From positions 2,670,158 through 2,734,157 of the forward strand of contig NZ_BLJA01000001.1 in assembly GCF_019972295.1 (NCBI RefSeq): DNA of 64,000 nucleotides, written 5' to 3'. Below the pieces are notes generated by a model, which had not been told where the DNA came from, did no database searches, and was given only the letters and a program-made list of their open reading frames with translations. The position numbers and the translations under genes are program-made. Shown one piece after another: positions 27,316 to 35,271 of the stretch; within the stretch, counting starts at the first letter, position 1; every line of letters starts with the position of its first letter. The DNA comes from Geobacter sp. AOG2 (GTDB lineage Bacteria > Desulfobacterota > Desulfuromonadia > Geobacterales > Pseudopelobacteraceae).

Positions 27316-28284
27316 ATGTTAGATCAAACGATATCATCCCGACGGGGCTTTACCGTCGGTTGTGCCATCATTGCCGCACTGGCGCTGCTGATCGTTTCAC
27401 CTCTCCGCGCTACTGCAGCGCCGGTCCCGGCCGGCTTTGCCGAGCGCTTCGCCCAAGTCAACGGGGTCAGGCTGCACTACCTCATAGGCGGCACGGGCAG
27501 CCCCGTGGTCCTGCTGCACGGTTATGCCGAAACCGGCCTGATGTGGCGCCCGCTCATGAAACCGCTTGCCAGGCACCATACCGTCATCGTTCCCGACCTG
27601 CGCGGCGTGGGCGGATCGGCAAAACCGGAGACCGGTTACGACAAGAAGAACATGGCCGTGGACATCCACGAATTGGTCACCTCGCTCGGCTTGGACCGGG
27701 TGAGCATCGTCGGACACGATATCGGCCTGATGGTGGCCTACGCCTACGCCGCCCAGTTCCCCCGTGGCACCGAGCGCGTCGTGCTGATGGATGCTTTCCT
27801 GCCCGGCATCGGCAATTGGAAGGAGGTCTGGCTGATGCGCGACCTGTGGCACTTCCATTTCTACGGTGCGGTGCCGCTGGCCCTGGTCAAGGGACGTGAG
27901 CGCACCTACTTCGAGCATTTCTGGAACGACTTTGCCGCAGATCCCAAACATTCGGTACCCGAAGCCGACCGCCGCCTCTATGCCAAGGCCTACGCCCAGC
28001 CCGGCGGCATGCGCGCCGGGTTCGAGTATTTCCGCAACTTCGAGCGGGACGCGAAGGACTTCGAGCAGCTTTCCCAGACCAAACTCCCCATGCCGGTGCT
28101 GGTCCTGACCGGCGAAAAAGCCAGCGGCACCTTCCTCATCGAGCAAGCCAAGCTGGTGGCTACGAATGTCAGGGGGGTGGTTGTCCCCGGCTCTGGGCAC
28201 TGGCTGATGGAGGAGGCTCCCACCGTGGTGATTCCCGCGATCATCGACTTCATCAATGGTTCGCCGGGTCCAGGTATGCAGTAA
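27316..28284 (+). CDS. Exported alpha/beta hydrolase, epoxide hydrolase/dehalogenase-like
   Basis: A 322-aa protein with a signal peptide (GCAIIAALALLIVSPLRATA, cleavage near residue 36). The oxyanion motif LHGYAETGLMWRP is followed by the nucleophile elbow IVGHDIGLM, in which the nucleophile is Asp, as in epoxide hydrolases and haloalkane dehalogenases, not the Ser of esterases. The catalytic His is in GSGHWLMEE. Substrate unknown. Periplasmic location is unusual for epoxide hydrolases and follows from the leader. Confidence 0.82.
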   Translation: MLDQTISSRRGFTVGCAIIAALALLIVSPLRATAAPVPAGFAERFAQVNGVRLHYLIGGTGSPVVLLHGYAETGLMWRPLMKPLARHHTVIVPDLRGVGGSAKPETGYDKKNMAVDIHELVTSLGLDRVSIVGHDIGLMVAYAYAAQFPRGTERVVLMDAFLPGIGNWKEVWLMRDLWHFHFYGAVPLALVKGRERTYFEHFWNDFAADPKHSVPEADRRLYAKAYAQPGGMRAGFEYFRNFERDAKDFEQLSQTKLPMPVLVLTGEKASGTFLIEQAKLVATNVRGVVVPGSGHWLMEEAPTVVIPAIIDFINGSPGPGMQ

Positions 28285-28335
28285 GCATGGACGCGACCAA
28301 GGGGAAAACCTCGTGTCTATGGAGCGGAGAGCATC

Positions 28336-28920
28336 ATGAACTCCCACGGAACACCTGAGAAAACGGCAGAGGTCATCGCCGTGCTGACATTGCGCACGGT
28401 CAAGGCCGGGTGCGAAGAACAGTTCGAGGCCGCACTTCACGATTTCATCAAGCGCTCCCTGCATACCGAGGGGCAGTTGGGGGTGCACGTGCTGCGCCCG
28501 GAACCGGGCAGCGGGTCGCATGAATACGGGATTGTGCGCCGCTTCAACACAAGTGCGTTCCGCGACCGTTTTTATGACTCGCCCCTGTTCCGCCAGTGGG
28601 AATCAATTGTCGCGCCGTTGACCGAAGGAGAGCCCCGGCGTCAGGAGTTGTCCGGCCTGGAAACCTGGTTCACCCTCCCCGGCCAACAGGCGCTGATCCC
28701 CCCGCCACGCTGGAAGATGGCCGTCGTCACGGTCATAGGCGTCTGGCCGGTCAGCATGCTGGTCCCCTGGCTGCTGAACCCTTTCATAACCAACCTGCCC
28801 CAGCTACTGCAAGCTTTGGCAATAGCCGTGGGCATTGTCATTGTTCTCACGTGGGCGGTCATGCCGGCGTTGGCGAGAACCCTCCGGCCCTGGCTGGAAC
28901 ACCGCCCTGATAAGGGGTAG
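28336..28920 (+). CDS. Antibiotic biosynthesis monooxygenase-domain protein with two membrane helices
   Basis: A 194-aa protein. The first 110 residues form an ABM-type dimeric alpha-beta barrel (VIAVLTLRTVKAGCEEQFEAA ... YGIVRRFNTSAFRDRFYDS), and the C-terminus carries two membrane helices (about 129-150 and 155-177). Such fusions are conserved hypothetical proteins; no enzymatic activity is established. It ends 4 bp before the amidohydrolase start. Confidence 0.75.
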   Translation: MNSHGTPEKTAEVIAVLTLRTVKAGCEEQFEAALHDFIKRSLHTEGQLGVHVLRPEPGSGSHEYGIVRRFNTSAFRDRFYDSPLFRQWESIVAPLTEGEPRRQELSGLETWFTLPGQQALIPPPRWKMAVVTVIGVWPVSMLVPWLLNPFITNLPQLLQALAIAVGIVIVLTWAVMPALARTLRPWLEHRPDKG

Positions 28921-28924
28921 CGAT

Positions 28925-30751
28925 ATGAACGCACCTGACATGATTCTGTATAACGGCGCCATTGCCACACCGGATGGCGCAAATCCTTCTGTTTCCGCCA
29001 TTGCCCTGAGCGACGGGCGGATCAGCGCCGTGGGCGGTGAAGAACTGCTTGCGGGCGCCCCTGCCGGGACCCGGCGGATCGACCTCAAGGGGCGGACCGT
29101 CATCCCCGGCCTGAACGATTCCCATATCCACGTGATCCGGGGGGGGCTCAACTTCAACATGGAACTGCGCTGGGACGGCGTCCCGTCCCTGGCCCTGGCG
29201 TTGCGCATGCTGCGCGACCAGGCCCGCCGCACCCCCCCGCCCCAGTGGGTACGGGTCATCGGCGGCTGGACCGAGTTCCAGTTCGCCGAGCGGCGCATGC
29301 CGACCCTGGAGGAGATCAACGCCGCTGCCCCGGACACCCCGGTCTTTGTTCTGCACCTGTACGACCGGGCGTTCGTCAACCGGGCCGGACTCCGGGCCCT
29401 GGGGTACACGAAGGAAACCCCAAATCCACCGGGCGGAGAGATCCAGCGGGACCGGTTCGGCAATCCCACAGGTTTGTTGATCGCAAAGCCCAATGCCCTG
29501 ATCCTCTACGCCAGCCTGGCCAAGGGGCCGAAGCTCGCCTTCGACGACCAAGTCAATTCGACCCGCCACTTCATGCGCGAATTGAACCGGCTGGGGATTA
29601 CCAGTTGTATCGATGCCGGCGGCGGCTTCCAGAACTACCCCGACGACTACCGGGTGGTGGAGGAGTTGGCCGGACGGGACGAACTTACCCTGCGCATCGC
29701 CTACAACCTGTTCACCCAGCGCCCCGGTCAGGAGTACGACGACTTTGCCCATTGGGCCGACATCACCGAACCGGGGAAAGGCAACGATGTCTACAAGGTG
29801 AACGGCGCAGGCGAGATGCTGGTCTTTTCCGCCGCCGACTTCGAGGACTTTCTGGAGCCGCGCCCCGACCTGCAACCGGTCCTGGAGGCGGAACTGAAGA
29901 AGGTGGTTGCCCTGCTGGTGGAAAAACGCTGGCCGTTTCGACTGCACGCCACCTACGATGAGTCCATCTCCCGGTTCCTGGACGTATTCGAGGCCATCGA
30001 CCGTGAGATTCCCTTCAACGGGCTGCGCTGGTTCTTCGACCATGCCGAGACCATCTCGGAGCGGAGCATGGAGCGGGTGCGCCGCCTGGGCGGCGGCATT
30101 GCCATCCAGGACCGTATGGCCTTCCAGGGCGAATACTTTGTGGAGCGATACGGGAAAAAAGCGGCCAGCATTGCGCCGCCCATCTCGACAATGCTCCGCA
30201 TGGGAATACCGGTGGGCGCGGGCACGGACGCCACCAGGGTGTCCAGCTACAACCCCTGGGTCTCGCTCTACTGGCTGGTGACCGGCAAGACCGTGGGAGG
30301 TCTTGCCCTGTACGGCGAGGAAAATCGCCTGGACCGGGCCGCGGCCCTTGAGCTCTACACCGAGGGTAGTTCATGGTTTTCCGGGGACGACGGGAAAAAG
30401 GGACGCATTGCGGTGGGGCAACTCGCCGATCTGGCGGTGCTGTCGGCCGATTATTTCAGCGTGCCCGACGAGGAGATCAAGGGGATCGAGTCGCTTTTGA
30501 CCATCATGGGCGGACGCATCGTGCATGGCGCGGGCGAATTCGCTTCCCTGGCGCCGCCCTTGCCACCGGTTTCTCCCGACTGGTCGCCCACCGGCGTCTA
30601 CGGCGGGGCCTACCGGGACGAGCATGGCGCACCCGAGGTGCAGGCCCTGGCGGCGGCCGTCTCATGCGACGACCCGCTCCACCGGCATACCCACCGGGTT
30701 TTCGGCGAGGACGGTCCTTGGGGGGTCGGTTGTACATGCTTTGCATTCTGA
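28925..30751 (+). CDS. YtcJ-like metal-dependent amidohydrolase
   Basis: A 608-aa cytosolic protein; ATG 28925 with AAGGGG just upstream is preferred to an in-frame start at 28835 inside the previous gene. The fold is amidohydrolase_3: an N-terminal beta-sandwich (ILYNGAIATPDG), metal motif VIPGLNDSHIHV (HxH), a metal-site FRLHATYDE and WFFDHAE, and the C-terminal Asp in GAGTDATR. Substrate unknown; relatives hydrolyse formamide-type or exocyclic amides. There is no secretion signal. Confidence 0.85.
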   Translation: MNAPDMILYNGAIATPDGANPSVSAIALSDGRISAVGGEELLAGAPAGTRRIDLKGRTVIPGLNDSHIHVIRGGLNFNMELRWDGVPSLALALRMLRDQARRTPPPQWVRVIGGWTEFQFAERRMPTLEEINAAAPDTPVFVLHLYDRAFVNRAGLRALGYTKETPNPPGGEIQRDRFGNPTGLLIAKPNALILYASLAKGPKLAFDDQVNSTRHFMRELNRLGITSCIDAGGGFQNYPDDYRVVEELAGRDELTLRIAYNLFTQRPGQEYDDFAHWADITEPGKGNDVYKVNGAGEMLVFSAADFEDFLEPRPDLQPVLEAELKKVVALLVEKRWPFRLHATYDESISRFLDVFEAIDREIPFNGLRWFFDHAETISERSMERVRRLGGGIAIQDRMAFQGEYFVERYGKKAASIAPPISTMLRMGIPVGAGTDATRVSSYNPWVSLYWLVTGKTVGGLALYGEENRLDRAAALELYTEGSSWFSGDDGKKGRIAVGQLADLAVLSADYFSVPDEEIKGIESLLTIMGGRIVHGAGEFASLAPPLPPVSPDWSPTGVYGGAYRDEHGAPEVQALAAAVSCDDPLHRHTHRVFGEDGPWGVGCTCFAF

Positions 30752-30760
30752 TATGATAGT

Positions 30761-30812
30761 GGGGTGTATGGGACTTATGGGTCCTATAGGTCCTATAGAT
30801 CCCATACACCCC
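30761..30812. repeat. ATAGGACTT-family repeat, hairpin copy 1
   Basis: A perfect 13-bp outer stem (GGGGTGTATGGGA at 30761-30773 with its complement at 30800-30812) encloses repeated GGTCCTATA units. It lies between the amidohydrolase and pirin genes. Related copies are at 59637-59692 and 62253-62384. Confidence 0.65.
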
Positions 30813-30840
30813 AAATCCCCTCTGAAAGGAAATCCCCCCC

Positions 30841-31749
30841 ATGACCACGCGCACCATTGACCGGCTGTTCAAGAGCCGCCCCACCGTAGAAGGGGCCGGC
30901 GTCCATCTCAAGCGCGCCTTCGGTAACTCCCAGGTACCGCTGTTCGACCCGTTCCTGATGCTGGACGACTTTCACACCGCCAACCCGGCCGAGTATCTGC
31001 CCGGTTTCCCCTGGCACCCGCACCGGGGCATCGAAACGATCACCTATGTCCTGGAAGGGATGGTGGAACATGGGGACAGCATGGGCAACAAGGGGGTCAT
31101 CGGCGCCGGCGACGTCCAGTGGATGACGGCAGGCAGCGGCATCATCCACCAGGAGATGCCCCAAAAGAGCCCCACCGGCATGATGTGGGGATTCCAGTTC
31201 TGGGCCAACCTGCCCGCCAGCCAGAAGATGATGGCGCCCCGCTACCGGGACGTGAAGGCGGCCGACATCCCGGAGGTCACCCTGGATTCGGGGATAAGGA
31301 TCAAGATCGTCAGCGGCCTGATCAACGGGGTTCAGGGACCGGTGCGGGATATCGTGATCGATCCGGAGATGCTGGACGTGAGCATCCCGGCCGGCGCCGC
31401 CTTCCGCCACCCGGTCACGGCAGGCCATACCGCCATAGCCTACGTGCTGGACGGAGAGGGGTATTTCGACGAGCAACGGGACGCCTTTGCCTACGAGATG
31501 GCGGGCTCGGGATGGATGGACCTGGACCGGCGCTGCATCTGCGGACCGGAAACCGTGGTCCTTTATAAACGCGAAGGGAGCGAAGTACTGATAGAAGCGG
31601 GAGAACGGCCGGTCCGTTTCCTGTTCATCTCGGGAAAACCGCTCCATGAACCGGTGGCCTGGTATGGCCCGATCGTCATGAACACCCAGGAGGAGTTGCG
31701 GGTGGCCTTCGAGGAATACCAGAACGGCACCTTTATCAAGGGCACGTAG
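30841..31749 (+). CDS. Pirin-family protein
   Basis: A 302-aa bicupin. The N-terminal cupin has the metal-ligand motif GFPWHPHRGIETITYVLEG and the downstream His/Glu of GSGIIHQEMP; the C-terminal cupin is degenerate. Pirins bind a metal and may act as quercetinases or regulators. AAAGGAAA lies before the ATG. The potassium-channel-like gene follows after one base. Confidence 0.9.
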   Translation: MTTRTIDRLFKSRPTVEGAGVHLKRAFGNSQVPLFDPFLMLDDFHTANPAEYLPGFPWHPHRGIETITYVLEGMVEHGDSMGNKGVIGAGDVQWMTAGSGIIHQEMPQKSPTGMMWGFQFWANLPASQKMMAPRYRDVKAADIPEVTLDSGIRIKIVSGLINGVQGPVRDIVIDPEMLDVSIPAGAAFRHPVTAGHTAIAYVLDGEGYFDEQRDAFAYEMAGSGWMDLDRRCICGPETVVLYKREGSEVLIEAGERPVRFLFISGKPLHEPVAWYGPIVMNTQEELRVAFEEYQNGTFIKGT

Positions 31750-31750
31750 G

Positions 31751-32887
31751 GTGACGATCATTGCGATCATAACCGGCATCGCCCTGATCCTCCTGGTCCT
31801 CTGGGAGGGGTTCGAGACCATCGTCCTGCCGCGCCGGGTGACGCGCCGGTTCCGCCTGACCCGTTTTTTCTACCGGAGCAGTTGGCGCCCCTGGGTAAGG
31901 ATGGTTACGCTCCTGATCCCGCCCCGGCGGCAGGAAACCTGGCTCAGCTATTTCGGCCCGTTGTCGCTCCTGCTGCTCCTGAGTTTCTGGGCGTTCGGCC
32001 TGATCTGCGGTTTCGCCCTCATCCACTGGGCCCTCGGCTCGGCGGTGGTGGCCAGGGACGGGGCCAGCGGTTTCCTCACCGACCTGTACCTGAGCGGTAC
32101 CACCTTCTTCACCTTGGGGCTGGGGGACGTTATCCCCCGCACCTCTCTTGCTCACATCCTGGTGGTGGTGGAGTCGGGCATGGGATTCGCCTTTCTTGCC
32201 CTGGTGATCGGTTACCTGCCGGCCCTCAACCAGTCTTTTGCCCGCCGGGAGGTAAGCATCTCTCTTCTGGACGCCCGGGCCGGCTCGCCCCCCACCGCCT
32301 CGGAGATGCTCCGCCGCCACGGCTACGAACACGGCAAGGAAGCGCTACGCCAACTCCTGCACGAGTGGGAGCGCTGGTCGGCGGAGTTTCTGGAGGGGCA
32401 CCTCTCCTACCCGGTCCTCGCCTATTTTCGCTCCCAGCACGACAATCAATCATGGCTGGCGGCCCTGACCGCGATCCTGGACACCTGCGCGCTGGTCATG
32501 GCCGGCCTTGAGGGGGCTTGCGAGCGCCAGGCCGAACTGACCTTCGCCATGGCCCGCCACGCGGTCATCGACCTGTCCCTGATCTTCAGGACCGCCCCGC
32601 GGGAGTCGATCACCGACCGGCTGCCGCCGGAACGGCTGGAGGAGTTGCGCCTCCTTCTGGCCGGCAGCGGCCAGAACCTGCGGCAAGGCGAGGCCTTCGA
32701 CCGGAAACTGCGGGAGCTGCGTCTTTTGTACGAGCCGTACGTCCACGAGCTTGCCGGCCACTTCCAGATCGCCCTTCCTCCCTGGATCGCCGATGAGGCG
32801 TGGGTGGACAACTGGCGGGGAGGTTTCCGGGAACGCTCGGCCAAAGAGAGGACATCGGCGCGGAAAGGCAGGGACGAGCACTTCTGA
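31751..32887 (+). CDS. Two-helix potassium-channel-like membrane protein
   Basis: A 378-aa protein starting at GTG. TM1 is at the N-terminus (about residues 1-20), another hydrophobic helix is at about 65-92, the pore loop follows (SGTTFFTLGLGDVIPRT) and a last helix is at about 128-158. The selectivity filter reads TLGLGD instead of the canonical TVGYGD. The roughly 210-residue C-terminal cytosolic part is helical, with no RCK domain visible. It starts one base after the pirin stop, so the two are coupled. Ion specificity is unproven. Confidence 0.75.
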   Translation: MTIIAIITGIALILLVLWEGFETIVLPRRVTRRFRLTRFFYRSSWRPWVRMVTLLIPPRRQETWLSYFGPLSLLLLLSFWAFGLICGFALIHWALGSAVVARDGASGFLTDLYLSGTTFFTLGLGDVIPRTSLAHILVVVESGMGFAFLALVIGYLPALNQSFARREVSISLLDARAGSPPTASEMLRRHGYEHGKEALRQLLHEWERWSAEFLEGHLSYPVLAYFRSQHDNQSWLAALTAILDTCALVMAGLEGACERQAELTFAMARHAVIDLSLIFRTAPRESITDRLPPERLEELRLLLAGSGQNLRQGEAFDRKLRELRLLYEPYVHELAGHFQIALPPWIADEAWVDNWRGGFRERSAKERTSARKGRDEHF

Positions 32888-32912
32888 GCGTTTCGAATGG
32901 GGGGTGGATGCG

Positions 32913-34328
32913 ATGAAGTTTTCTCAAGCGCTTTGGGCGATTATTACCGGCGGGCTGTTGCTTGCTTTTCCGGTACTCTCCTCTGCCGGCTCCGGGAAGT
33001 CGCCGGACGGTTTCCAGGGCTATGCCTTGAACCGCGCCGACGAGGACTACGGTTACCTGCGTGATCCGGCTCTGCGCGCCGACATCTGGGACCCGGTAAA
33101 ATACATTCCGCTCAACCGGACCGGCTCCTGGTATCTCTCCCTGGGTGGGGAGGCGCGGGAACGCTACGAATACTTCAATCATCCCAACTGGGGCAAGGAC
33201 CCGCAAGATTCCGGCTACTTCCTCCAGAGATACTTCCTGCACGGCGACCTCAGGATGGGCGAGAACATACGTTTCTTCAGCCAGTTCCAGAGCAGCCTGG
33301 AAAACGGCCGCAAAGGGGGGCCGCGGCCGGCCGACCGGGACGAATTGGACCTGCACCAGGCTTTTTTGGATCTGAAGCTCAACCTGACCGACGCGGCCTC
33401 CCTGACCTTGCGCTCCGGACGGCAGGAACTGGCCTACGGCTCACAGCGGATCATCTCGGTGCGGGAAGGGCCGAACGTGCGCCAGAGTTTCGACGGTTTC
33501 CGGCTCATGTACCGTTCGGGAGAGGTCAGGATCGACGGCTTTGCCGCCAAGCCCGTCCAGACCAAACGGCAGGTCTTCGACGACGGGCCGGACAACACCA
33601 AGGCCCTCTGGGGGGCATACGCGGTACTGCCGTTCCCTCTTCTTCCCGGGGGAAACATGGACCTGTATTATATGGGAGTCTATCGAGGCAAGGCCGGCTT
33701 CGATCAGGGGGCTGCCAGGGAAACGCGGCATTCCGTGGGGGCACGGCTCTGGCGCACAGCGGCGCCTCTCGATTACAACTTCGAAGCCCTCTACCAGTGG
33801 GGGAGTTTCGGCACCGGCACGATTCAGGCCTGGACGGTCGCTTCGGACACCGGCTACACCGTATCGTCTCTTCCGCTCCGTCCACGGTTCGGCCTGCGGG
33901 CGGATATCGCCAGCGGCGATGACGACCCGGCCAGCCATGACCTGCAAACCTTCAACCCACTCTTCCCCAAGGGGGCCTATTTCAGCGAGGCGGGACTGAT
34001 CGGGCCGGCCAACTTCATCGACCTGAACCCCTGCATCGACCTCCACCCGGCCGACCACCTCACCCTGATCTTCGATTGGGATTTTTTCTGGCGGGAGAGT
34101 ACCCACGACGGACTGTACAACAACGCCGTGGCCCTCGTCCGCTCCGGCAGGACGAGCGATGCCGGCTACATCGGCAGCATGTCCCAGGGGCAATTGCTCT
34201 GGAGCATAGACCGGCACCTGTCCTTTGCCGTAATATACGGACATTTTTTTGCCGGGCGCTTCATCAAGGAATCGGGGCCGGGAGAGGATGTTGATTACCT
34301 GAGCACGTGGCTTACGTACAAATTTTGA
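32913..34328 (+). CDS. Outer-membrane porin of the alginate-export (AlgE-like) type
   Basis: ATG at 32913 gives a 471-aa protein with a signal peptide (MKFSQALWAIITGGLLLAF, cleavage near SSAG). The remaining sequence is beta-rich with repeated aromatic strand ends (GEARERYEYF, LTLRSGRQELAYGSQRI) and ends in LTYKF, a typical C-terminal Phe for barrel assembly. RSGRQELAYGSQR is characteristic of the alginate-export family, which also includes general uptake porins. No alginate genes are nearby. Confidence 0.8.
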   Translation: MKFSQALWAIITGGLLLAFPVLSSAGSGKSPDGFQGYALNRADEDYGYLRDPALRADIWDPVKYIPLNRTGSWYLSLGGEARERYEYFNHPNWGKDPQDSGYFLQRYFLHGDLRMGENIRFFSQFQSSLENGRKGGPRPADRDELDLHQAFLDLKLNLTDAASLTLRSGRQELAYGSQRIISVREGPNVRQSFDGFRLMYRSGEVRIDGFAAKPVQTKRQVFDDGPDNTKALWGAYAVLPFPLLPGGNMDLYYMGVYRGKAGFDQGAARETRHSVGARLWRTAAPLDYNFEALYQWGSFGTGTIQAWTVASDTGYTVSSLPLRPRFGLRADIASGDDDPASHDLQTFNPLFPKGAYFSEAGLIGPANFIDLNPCIDLHPADHLTLIFDWDFFWRESTHDGLYNNAVALVRSGRTSDAGYIGSMSQGQLLWSIDRHLSFAVIYGHFFAGRFIKESGPGEDVDYLSTWLTYKF

Positions 34329-34377
34329 GTGCGTGCCGGGGGAGGACACGGGGATGCCCCCCTGAACCGGCTTTCTC

Positions 34378-34818
34378 TTATTGCTGTTTATCCGCGGTGG
34401 GGGGGCTCTCAGGCGGTGCGGCAGACGGCTCGGCGGGTTCAGATGGAACCGGCTCGGGATTGGTTACGACAGGCTGTTCGGTCGGAGCCGGCGGAACCGG
34501 TTCGTGGTCGGTTACAGCAGGCTGTTCAGTCGGAACCGGTGGGACCGGTTCGTGGTCGGTTACGGCAGAAGCCGGCGGTTCGGGTATTGTCGGGGCGGGA
34601 GAACAGGCCTTGATGCAGTCGTTGTATGCGGCGTCATTTTTATCCATGCACTGTTTATGGTCTTCATCCGAAAATCCGCCTGCCGGCGGGCAGTACATGT
34701 CGACGGAGCGTTTATCGGTCGTACAGGCGGCGAGACAGTCGGATTTCTCGTCGGCACGGCTTGTAGCGGCAAGGGGGAAGAGGAGAAGAAGCAACAGCAC
34801 GGTGACGATGAATCGCAT
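34378..34818 (-). CDS. Exported Cys-rich protein with three Pro/Val-rich tandem repeats
   Basis: A 146-aa protein with a signal peptide (MRFIVTVLLLLLLFPLAATS). The mature N-terminal part has six cysteines as CX3C (DCLAAC) ... C ... C ... CX3C (DCIKAC), a twin-CX3C pattern suggesting disulfides or metal binding. The C-terminal half is three copies of a roughly 15-residue repeat resembling TDHEPVPPAPTEQP, which reads as a flexible spacer. It lies 11 bp after the 63-aa gene. Family unknown. Confidence 0.7.
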   Translation of the reverse strand: MRFIVTVLLLLLLFPLAATSRADEKSDCLAACTTDKRSVDMYCPPAGGFSDEDHKQCMDKNDAAYNDCIKACSPAPTIPEPPASAVTDHEPVPPVPTEQPAVTDHEPVPPAPTEQPVVTNPEPVPSEPAEPSAAPPESPPTADKQQ

Positions 34819-34829
34819 GGTGAGAGCCC

Positions 34830-35021
34830 TTATGCCTTTCTTCGATCTTTTCCTTCATAGGTGTTTTTGCTGGATGGTTCCCGCACGGGGTCCCTGCTGA
34901 CCCGAACCCAGCCGTCCGAACGGCGGAAGGAGAGAATCCGCCGCTTCTGCACAAACGAATCGAGCTCTTCGGCACCGACGACACCCGGCGTCCCGTCTAT
35001 AAAAATAACCGGAATCTTCAT
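34830..35021 (-). CDS. Small conserved-looking protein, unknown function
   Basis: A 63-aa product with AGAAAGG shortly before the ATG. It reads MKIPVIFIDGTPGVVGAEEL, then KRRILSFRRSDGWVRVSRDP and a basic tail. Short proteins with the pattern 'DGT-x-GVV ... FRRS-x-GWV-x-V-x-x-DP' recur, as I recall, in Geobacter genomes. No signal peptide and no cysteines. It probably forms an operon with the Cys-rich protein gene. Confidence 0.6.
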   Translation of the reverse strand: MKIPVIFIDGTPGVVGAEELDSFVQKRRILSFRRSDGWVRVSRDPVREPSSKNTYEGKDRRKA

Positions 35022-35149
35022 AGGCCCTTTCTACCAAACTTTCACCGTCTCCACAACCCCCGAAATAGGGAAAGAAGATGACCGGTATTTTCGGTGCGTC
35101 GCGGTTCGCGACTCTTAGAGTCCAGGCCGGCGGCGGATGCCGGAGACGC

Positions 35150-35181
35150 AAAAAGGCCGCCATGAATGGCGGCCTTTTTGC
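35150..35181. terminator. Bidirectional Rho-independent terminator
   Basis: A long perfect stem, AAAAAGGCCGCCAT / ATGGCGGCCTTTTT, around 35151-35179 with A-run and T-run on either side. It can end transcription from the octaheme cytochrome gene on the minus strand. Confidence 0.85.
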
Positions 35182-35271
35182 TGTCCGATGAACGGGGGCC
35201 AGGTGAACGGTGGAGCGTCCCGCCCCTACCCCTGCACCACCCCAGGCACGGCATCGCCGTGCCCGCCCATC

